Source: Campylobacterota bacterium
Lineage (GTDB): Bacteria; Campylobacterota; Campylobacteria; Campylobacterales; JAADDG01
NCBI GenBank assembly: GCA_013154075.1
Contig: JAADDG010000167.1
Span: 1 to 17,897 of the forward strand
DNA: 17,897 bases
Reading direction: 5' to 3'
Position 1 is the stretch's first letter, and each line of letters begins with the position of its first letter. Shown here piece by piece: positions 13,354 through 17,897 of this stretch. A program made the position numbers and the translations under genes. The notes beneath the pieces are model-generated. The model had not been told where the DNA came from and did not search any database. It worked only from the letters and a program-made list of their open reading frames with translations.

Positions 13354-13427
13354 TTTTATTGGAAAATCTTTTTCCTTTCAAAATTATATTCTAATAAACC
13401 TTAAAGGAAAATTATTTTCCAATAAAA
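13354..13427. promoter_or_regulatory. Pair of inverted 25-bp operator-like elements bracketing the Prx6 promoter
   Basis: The left arm (13354-13378, + strand) begins TTTTATTGGAAAAT and ends TTTTCCTTT. The right arm (13403-13427) is its reverse complement at 23 of 25 positions, differing only at two central bases. Each arm contains its own dyad, GGAAAA-N3-TTTTCC (13361-13375 and 13406-13420). The 24 bases between the arms hold the -10 box. One arm covers the expected -35 and the other the expected transcript start and early leader. This fits a repressor site, with the neighbouring Fur/PerR-family protein the obvious but unproven candidate. The rest of the gap to 13572 shows nothing I can name. 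Confidence 0.6.
13383..13388 (-). promoter_or_regulatory. -10 box of the Prx6–ferritin–desulforubrerythrin operon
   Basis: Read on the minus strand this is TATAAT. The expected transcript start is near 13376, leaving a leader of about 40 bases. The position 17 bases upstream (13406-13411) reads TTTTCC rather than TTGACA and lies in the right-hand inverted element, so the promoter may be weak or controlled by a bound protein. Confidence 0.55.
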
Positions 13428-13572
13428 ATCGAATAAATTTTTTTAGCAAGAGATATTCCGATTTATTTGCCAAAAAGGAAAGTTTTGTATAAAAACGGAT
13501 TTGAGATTTAAACGGTGAAATTGGAGGTTGTAAGTATTTAGATGTTTAAGTAAGAAAAGGGAAGGGGAGAGA

Positions 13573-13989
13573 TTAACTCTCTTTAGTTAGACACTCGGGA
13601 CAGATACCTGAGAAGATCAAATCCGTATGATCGATTTTGTAAGAGCTTTTTTCTTCCACTTCTTTGATGATAGATAGGCTGTTTACGTCCACATCTTCCA
13701 CTTTACCGCATTTTTCGCAGATTATATGGGCGTGATCGTTTTTTGTTAGCTCGAATTTCGATTTTACATTGGGTATTTTTACCTCTTTTATAAAGTTTTT
13801 ATCCATCATTGCATGGATATTTTTGTAAACCGTGGCCAAAGATAAAGAAGGAAATCTCTCTCTTATCTTTTCGTATAATTCGTCTATACTTAAGTGACCG
13901 TTTTTCATAAGCTCCTCTACGATACACATTCTTTGAGGAGTCACCTTTAGTTCGTAAGTTTTTAAAAGCTGAGTTACGTTAGTATCCAT
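13573..13989 (-). CDS. Fur-family metalloregulator, PerR-like by context
   Basis: A 138-residue repressor with an N-terminal winged helix (TPQRMCIVEELMKN; recognition helix around SLATVYKNI, residues 50-58) and a C-terminal metal/dimer domain. Structural zinc cysteines are Cys91/Cys94 (CEKC) and Cys130/Cys133 (CPEC). Aligned without gaps to Bacillus PerR, the regulatory-site positions are His32, Glu80, His86, His88 and Asp99. PerR has Asp at the second of these (Asp85), while Fur proteins have Glu, so the label PerR rests on its position next to three peroxide/iron genes rather than on that residue. It has its own promoter with TTGACA and TAAAAT and is not in one operon with its neighbours. 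AGGAT lies before the ATG. Confidence 0.85.
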   Translation of the reverse strand: MDTNVTQLLKTYELKVTPQRMCIVEELMKNGHLSIDELYEKIRERFPSLSLATVYKNIHAMMDKNFIKEVKIPNVKSKFELTKNDHAHIICEKCGKVEDVDVNSLSIIKEVEEKSSYKIDHTDLIFSGICPECLTKES

Positions 13990-14021
13990 ATTGTTTAATC
14001 CTATTTTTACTTTTATTCTTT

Positions 14022-14050
14022 ATTTTAGCCTAATAGAAAATAATTGTCAA
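14022..14050 (-). promoter_or_regulatory. Sigma-70 promoter of the Fur/PerR-like gene
   Basis: On the minus strand TTGACA (14045-14050) is followed after exactly 17 bases by TAAAAT (14022-14027). The transcript start would be near 14015, about 26 bases before the ATG. This is the best -35/-10 pair in the window. Copies of TTTTCTAT run into the -35 and fill the spacer. Confidence 0.7.
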
Positions 14051-14150
14051 TAGAAAATATCTTTATTGAATATTTTTATTTCTAAAAAGCCGATCTTAAA
14101 GATCTTTCCTAATTTCTATTCCATAGAAAATTTAAAAAATCGATAGAAAA
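14033..14150. repeat. Four copies of ATAGAAAA upstream of the Fur/PerR-like gene
   Basis: ATAGAAAA occurs at 14033-14040, 14050-14057, 14123-14130 and 14143-14150, all in the same direction. A reversed TTTCTAT at 14113-14119 makes a 7-3-7 dyad with the third copy. The first two, extended to AATAGAAAAT, lie 17 bases apart within the promoter. They may be autoregulatory sites; in such AT-rich DNA chance cannot be fully excluded. Confidence 0.45.
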
Positions 14151-14187
14151 GGAATTTTTCAAACTTTTTGGAAATTTTAAGGGTAGG

Positions 14188-14207
14188 GGGAGTCTCTATT
14201 TACTCCC
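14188..14207 (-). terminator. Weak hairpin at the end of the ilv–lpxD operon
   Basis: GGGAGT and ACTCCC pair around an eight-base loop that contains the stop codon of the 79-residue gene. On the minus strand it is followed by pyrimidine-rich sequence without an immediate T run, so termination may be weak or factor-dependent. Confidence 0.3.
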
Positions 14208-14435
14208 GTATTTTTCTTGAGCGGTTTTTAGAGCTTCTATCAAGTCGTTTAAATTGTCATACGGAATATGAGCTTTCCAATCTGGATTTTGGACGTCCCC
14301 TTTTAGAGATATGCCGATACTTACTACCGGATTCGATCCCTCTCCGTATGGCTCCTCTAAGTGAGATATGGAGATTACTCCCTCTTTCGTTCCCGCTAAA
14401 GGGAATGTTTTTATCAAAGTGCTTATTCCTCCCAT
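14196..14435 (-). CDS. Small conserved-looking protein of unknown function downstream of lpxD
   Basis: A 79-residue soluble protein that I do not recognise. It has no signal peptide, membrane helix, cysteine or histidine-rich motif. The N-terminal part is predicted strand-rich (ISTLIKTFPLAGTKEGVISI, then NPVVSIGISL), followed by DWKAHIPYDNLNDLIEALKTA, a helix at the C-terminus. The composition is normal and there is a strong ribosome site (AGGATAAGG) that overlaps the lpxD stop, so it is almost surely translated with lpxD, three bases away. The position at the end of an ilvB-ilvH-lpxD operon gives no clear functional hint. Confidence 0.7.
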   Translation of the reverse strand: MGGISTLIKTFPLAGTKEGVISISHLEEPYGEGSNPVVSIGISLKGDVQNPDWKAHIPYDNLNDLIEALKTAQEKYGSK

Positions 14436-14438
14436 TCC

Positions 14439-15395
14439 TTATCCTTTCTTTTTTAATATTCTTGCTAAAAGAGCCTGTAATTTTAGCCAATCTTTGTGCT
14501 TCATCAAAGGAAAACCGCTATAAACTTCGCCTCCTTTGATAGATTTCGTAACGCCTCCTCTTGCGGCTATGGTGGCGAAATCCCCGATGCTAAGATGGCC
14601 TGCTGTAGCGCTTTGGCCTCCCATAATCACGTTTCTTCCAAGTTTGGAAGATCCCGATAGTCCCGTTTGAGCCACTATTATATTGTACTCTCCCACTTCG
14701 CAGTTGTGGCCTATTTGTACGAGATTGTCTATGATGGAGCCTTTTTTGATTACGGTAGATCCGAAAACCGCTCTATCTATCGTCGTATTTGCTCCTATCT
14801 CCACATCGTCTTCTATGATTACGTTTCCGTTGTGGTATATTTTGATATGTTTGCCGTCTTTTGTGTGAGCATATCCGAAACCGTCGCTTCCTATCACACA
14901 TCCCGCGTGCAGACGGCAATTATCTCCTATTATCGTATCGTTGTAGATGGTTACGTTTGGATAAATTACGCAGTTTTTGCCTATTTTTACGTTATCTCCT
15001 ATGAAAGCGCCGGCAAAGATTGTCGTATTGTCTCCTATCTCTCCGTTTACGCCTATGTGGGCTTTCGGATCGATGGTACAGTTTTTGCCTATTTTTGTAT
15101 CGAACTCTTTATCTCTTATAAGTTTTTTTGCAAAATATTTGCTCGCATATGCCATAGATAGATACGGATTTTCGCAAATTAGGGCGTTTACGCCTTTTGG
15201 AAGCATCGATGCTTGCTCTTTTCTTATAAATACGGCTCCCGCTTTTGTAGAAGGCAGATATTTTAGGTATTTGGGGTTTTCAAGAAAGCTTATCTCATCT
15301 TTTGAAGCGTTTTGGAGGGTGGAGATCCCTTTGACTTCGAAATCTTCACCCTCATAATCTATAGAGAGTTTTTTTGCAAGCTCTTTTATTCTCAT
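14439..15395 (-). CDS. lpxD: UDP-3-O-acylglucosamine N-acyltransferase LpxD
   Basis: A 318-residue cytoplasmic acyltransferase, third step of lipid A synthesis: it adds the second acyl chain, from acyl-ACP, to UDP-3-O-acyl-glucosamine. An N-terminal uridine-binding domain (about 1-95) is followed by a left-handed beta-helix of hexapeptide repeats (about 98-290; for example IGKNCTI, IGDNTTI, IGKNCVI). The catalytic histidine is His230 in NLVQIGHNCEVG, matching E. coli His239, and a C-terminal helix follows. The length is slightly below E. coli's 341. The start overlaps the ilvH stop (ATGA). It works downstream of LpxC, which is encoded at 3692-4579. Confidence 0.95.
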   Translation of the reverse strand: MRIKELAKKLSIDYEGEDFEVKGISTLQNASKDEISFLENPKYLKYLPSTKAGAVFIRKEQASMLPKGVNALICENPYLSMAYASKYFAKKLIRDKEFDTKIGKNCTIDPKAHIGVNGEIGDNTTIFAGAFIGDNVKIGKNCVIYPNVTIYNDTIIGDNCRLHAGCVIGSDGFGYAHTKDGKHIKIYHNGNVIIEDDVEIGANTTIDRAVFGSTVIKKGSIIDNLVQIGHNCEVGEYNIIVAQTGLSGSSKLGRNVIMGGQSATAGHLSIGDFATIAARGGVTKSIKGGEVYSGFPLMKHKDWLKLQALLARILKKKG

Positions 15396-15862
15396 TCTAT
15401 CTCCAAAGCCACTGAGCCGCTTCTTACTATCTCTATGGGATTGAATTTTTTGACGGCTTTTAAAAAGTTGCTTACTCTTTTGGAATCGTCGGCTACCAAA
15501 AGCACGAGATAATTCTCTCCGCTGTTTGCCACCGTACCGTTATAACCTTTCAGCAAAGCGTCAAGTCCGCTTAGATTGGTATCGAGAGGAATTTTTACAA
15601 GCGCCATCTCTTTTTCTACGAACTCTTTATTGTCGATTACTTTGTAAGTCGGTATTAGTTTATAAAGCTGTTTTACTATCTGCTCAAGCACTCTCGTGCT
15701 TCCGTTTGTAACGATCGTAAATCTCGATAGGTTGGTATCCGGAATGGGAGCTACCGTAAGAGATTCTATATTGTATCCTCTTCCGGCAAAAAGTCCGGCG
15801 ATTCTTGATAAAACTCCATGCTCGTTCAATACGGTAACCGAAATGATTTTTCTCTCTTTCAT
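15392..15862 (-). CDS. ilvH: Acetolactate synthase regulatory (small) subunit
   Basis: A 156-residue regulatory subunit that raises activity of the catalytic subunit and gives feedback inhibition by valine. The N-terminal ACT domain is clear: ISVTVLNEHGVLSRIAGLFA and GRGYNIESLTVAPIPD, with the asparagine and glycine positions that form the valine site in E. coli IlvH. A second ACT-like C-terminal domain follows. The length matches E. coli IlvH (163). It starts three bases after the large subunit and overlaps lpxD by four bases, so branched-chain amino acid and lipid A genes share a message here. Confidence 0.95.
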   Translation of the reverse strand: MKERKIISVTVLNEHGVLSRIAGLFAGRGYNIESLTVAPIPDTNLSRFTIVTNGSTRVLEQIVKQLYKLIPTYKVIDNKEFVEKEMALVKIPLDTNLSGLDALLKGYNGTVANSGENYLVLLVADDSKRVSNFLKAVKKFNPIEIVRSGSVALEIE

Positions 15863-15865
15863 CTT

Positions 15866-17557
15866 TTAGTCCTTATACTCAAGCATCATATTATATAGCG
15901 TTCCTCCCGCCGGAACCATAGGAAGAACGTTTTCGAATCTATCCACGACCACGTCTATAATGGAGACGGTATTTGACTCTATCGCTTCGTTTAGGGCTTT
16001 TTCGAAATCCTCTTTTTTCTCCACTCTATAGCCATTAGCTCCGAAGCTATCAGCCAATTTTACGAAATCCGGTTGCATACTAAGATCGGTTTGGGAGTAT
16101 CTTTTTTCATAGAAAAAGGTCTGCCACTGTCTTACCATTCCTAAAAAGTTGTTGTTTAGAATGATGTTGATTACGGGGATTTTGCTCTCTACCGCCGTCA
16201 TCAGCTCTTGAATATTCATAAGGATGGAGCCGTCTCCGGAGAAGTTTATCACAAGCTTCTCTTGTACCCCTTTTTTCGCTCCTATGGCGGCGGGGAAACC
16301 GAATCCCATCGTTCCGAGTCCTCCGCTTGTTATAAACTGTCTTGGATATGTGAAAGGATAAAATTGCGCCGTCCACATCTGATGCTGTCCTACGTCAGTG
16401 GATATGACCGCTTTATCCCCTACGATCTCACCGGTTCTTTTGATAACCCATTGCGGTTTTATAACCTCGTCGCTATCTTCGAAGGAGAGAGGATGTATTT
16501 GATCGTATCTTCTTAGAAGCTCTCTCCAATTTTCATATTTTGAAGATTCTATTCTGTCAAAAGCCAAAGGCAGCATCTGCTCAACGACGTTTTTCAAATC
16601 GCCCACTATCGGATAATCCACTTTCACTATCTTTCCGATACTGCTTGGATCTATATCTACATGAATTATTTTGGCGTGTTTTGCAAATTCACTAAGTTTT
16701 CCGGTAACTCTATCGTCAAATCTCGGTCCCAAAGCTATAATCAGATCCGCTTCGCTCATAGCCATATTGGCCGCATAGCTTCCGTGCATTCCGAGCATTC
16801 CGAAAAGCAAAGGATCGTCATGTCTTAAAACCCCTCTTGCCATCAGCGTCTCAACCGCCGGAATGCCGGTAAAGGAGACAAGCTCTCTTACCAATTCTGC
16901 CGCACCCGAAGAGACGATTCCGCCGCCTAAATAAAATATAGGTCTATCCGCCTGCTTCATAGCCTCTATGGCTTTTTTTATCTGTTTGGCGTTTCCTTTA
17001 TAGGTAGGTTTGTATGTCGGGATGGATATCTCTTCCGGATATTCGAATTTGCCGATTTGCGCCGTTACGTCTTTTGGAATATCTATATGGACGGGTCCCG
17101 GTCTGCCGCTTCTTGCTATGTAAAAAGCCTCTTTCAATATTTTGGGAAGCTCGTTTACGTTTTTTACCAAATAGTTGTGCTTAGTGCACGGTCTGCTTAT
17201 TCCCACCGCGTCCACTTCTTGAAAGGCGTCCGTTCCTATCATACTTATCGGAACCTGTCCGCTGATAACTATAATCGGAACGGAATCCATATAGGCCGTA
17301 GCGAGGCCGGTAACCGCATTTGTGAAGCCGGGGCCGCTGGTGACGAAAGCCACTCCCACTTTTCCCGTAGCTCTTGCGTAGCCGTCGGCGGCATGAACCG
17401 CCGCTTGCTCGTGTCTGGTTAGGATGTGTTCGAAAAAGTCTTGCTTATAAATCTCGTCGTAAACGTTCATTATAGCGCCGCCGGGATACCCGAAAACGGT
17501 CTTTACACCCTCTTTTTTAAGGGCTTCGATTACCATTTGAGAACCAGTAAGTTCCAT
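15866..17557 (-). CDS. ilvB: Acetolactate synthase catalytic (large) subunit
   Basis: A 563-residue thiamine-diphosphate enzyme that makes acetolactate (valine, leucine) or acetohydroxybutyrate (isoleucine). It shows the catalytic Glu50 in RHEQAAVHAADGYARATG, FVTSGPGFTNAVTGLATA next to it, and the ThDP/Mg motif GDGS (441-444) ending in ILNNN. Arg and Phe residues of the substrate pocket are in the usual context (QVPISMIGTDAFQE). It is called ilvI in Campylobacter; the paired small subunit does not distinguish the names. AGGAAA lies before the ATG. A 115-base gap with a -10 box separates it from the DksA-like gene; I see no leader peptide rich in Leu, Val or Ile codons, so no classical attenuator. 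Confidence 0.96.
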   Translation of the reverse strand: MELTGSQMVIEALKKEGVKTVFGYPGGAIMNVYDEIYKQDFFEHILTRHEQAAVHAADGYARATGKVGVAFVTSGPGFTNAVTGLATAYMDSVPIIVISGQVPISMIGTDAFQEVDAVGISRPCTKHNYLVKNVNELPKILKEAFYIARSGRPGPVHIDIPKDVTAQIGKFEYPEEISIPTYKPTYKGNAKQIKKAIEAMKQADRPIFYLGGGIVSSGAAELVRELVSFTGIPAVETLMARGVLRHDDPLLFGMLGMHGSYAANMAMSEADLIIALGPRFDDRVTGKLSEFAKHAKIIHVDIDPSSIGKIVKVDYPIVGDLKNVVEQMLPLAFDRIESSKYENWRELLRRYDQIHPLSFEDSDEVIKPQWVIKRTGEIVGDKAVISTDVGQHQMWTAQFYPFTYPRQFITSGGLGTMGFGFPAAIGAKKGVQEKLVINFSGDGSILMNIQELMTAVESKIPVINIILNNNFLGMVRQWQTFFYEKRYSQTDLSMQPDFVKLADSFGANGYRVEKKEDFEKALNEAIESNTVSIIDVVVDRFENVLPMVPAGGTLYNMMLEYKD

Positions 17558-17596
17558 TGATATTTCCTAATTTTCATAAATTTTGTTTAAGCCGCA

Positions 17597-17602
17597 ATTA
17601 TA
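17597..17602 (-). promoter_or_regulatory. -10 box of the ilvB–ilvH–lpxD operon
   Basis: On the minus strand TATAAT lies 40 bases before the ilvB ATG, preceded by long T tracts and no good -35, the usual form in Campylobacter and Helicobacter. The expected transcript start is near 17590. Confidence 0.55.
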
Positions 17603-17672
17603 GCTAAAAAAAATTAAAAAGTATTGATTTAGTTTTTTCTCCGCTCTTATTTTAAAAGTTTTTTAATCTCTT

Positions 17673-17897
17673 TTAAGCATGCTTCAAAAGAGGATTTTTA
17701 AGAAGCTTCAAAAGCGGTATCGGTTTGCCTGTTTTTTCATCTATGCCGTATCTTCCTTCGTTGATTCTTCTAATAGCCTCATTTATCTCTTTTAGCTCAT
17801 CGTTTAGGGCTTTTAGCGCGGCTTTTTCTCTCTCGTTTTCAAATTCGAGCTGAGCTAAATCTTCGATATCGTCTATGGCGTCTTCAGCCGCTATCAA
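17673..17897 (-). CDS. DksA/TraR-like protein, C-terminal part, without zinc-finger cysteines
   Basis: The frame runs off the end of the window; 74 residues of the C-terminus are visible. A long charged helix (EDAIDDIEDLAQLEFENE, then LNDELKEINEAIRRINEG) leads into GRYGIDEKTGKPIPLLKLL, which matches the end of the coiled coil and zinc-finger entry of DksA/TraR proteins (GxYGxCxxCGxxI). The positions of the first two cysteines are Asp and Thr, and no cysteine occurs later, so no C4 zinc site can form in this part. The family binds the RNA polymerase secondary channel and adjusts transcription with ppGpp. The acidic coiled-coil tip is outside the window. No strong terminator follows it. Confidence 0.7.
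   Translation of the reverse strand: MIAAEDAIDDIEDLAQLEFENEREKAALKALNDELKEINEAIRRINEGRYGIDEKTGKPIPLLKLLKNPLLKHA

Noticed and set aside
13428..13572. Possible small RNA or small gene in the gap between the Prx6 promoter and the Fur/PerR-like gene.
   Set aside because: Only weak TATA-like strings, no stable hairpin with a T run and no open frame of note.
14092..14104. Palindrome GATCTT-A-AAGATC in the gap upstream of the Fur/PerR-like gene.
   Set aside because: Short, low in GC, not followed by a T run and not repeated elsewhere; could be chance.
14667..15161. A 164-residue plus-strand open frame rich in Tyr and Val opposite lpxD.
   Set aside because: It mirrors the hexapeptide-repeat periodicity of lpxD and has no initiation signals; it is an antisense artefact.
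17558..17672. Possible attenuator or leader peptide before ilvB.
   Set aside because: No short frame with clusters of Leu, Val or Ile codons and no terminator-type hairpin is visible in the short leader.

Overview
The window looks like chromosome from a Campylobacterota (epsilonproteobacterial) organism. The order DHH phosphoesterase – M23 peptidase – minC – lpxC – tsaB – thrB – ylxR – infB – rbfA – rimP – ribD matches the block I know from Helicobacter and Campylobacter, and ilvB/I – ilvH – lpxD is also a Campylobacter order. The DNA is AT-rich, arginine is mostly AGA, and several genes start with TTG or GTG. Desulforubrerythrin, an archaeal-type Prx6 and a ferritin-like protein with a cysteine pair suggest a microaerobic or anaerobic, possibly vent-type member. 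The genus is not decided by the sequence.

Layout. (1) 1-637: the C-terminal end of a heavy-metal RND efflux pump, closed by a hairpin terminator. (2) 710-10645, + strand: a tight ten-gene operon with many ATGA-type overlaps. It covers nucleotide/RNA turnover (DHH phosphoesterase), peptidoglycan shaping (M23), division-site selection (MinC), lipid A synthesis (LpxC), t6A tRNA modification (TsaB), threonine synthesis (ThrB), translation initiation and 30S maturation (YlxR, IF2, RbfA, RimP) and riboflavin synthesis (RibD). Two extended -10 promoter-like motifs lie inside it, before thrB and at the start of ylxR. (3) 10689-11471, + strand: a secreted protein made almost wholly of MORN_2 repeats. 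(4) 11489-13989, - strand: an oxidative-stress island with Prx6, a ferritin-like protein and desulforubrerythrin in one operon, and a separate Fur/PerR-family regulator upstream. (5) 14196-17557, - strand: ilvB-ilvH-lpxD and a small unknown gene. (6) 17673-end: the C-terminus of a DksA/TraR-like protein that lacks the usual zinc cysteines in the visible part.

The most interesting structure is regulatory. The Prx6-ferritin-desulforubrerythrin promoter is bracketed by two inverted copies of a 25-bp element (23/25 identical), each containing the dyad GGAAAA-N3-TTTTCC. The regulator gene next door has a near-consensus sigma-70 promoter threaded by a different repeated octamer, ATAGAAAA. The regulator carries Glu where Bacillus PerR has the iron-ligand Asp that allows peroxide sensing. 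No tRNA, rRNA, CRISPR array, insertion sequence or prophage gene was seen, and no gene-free stretch exceeds 300 bases.
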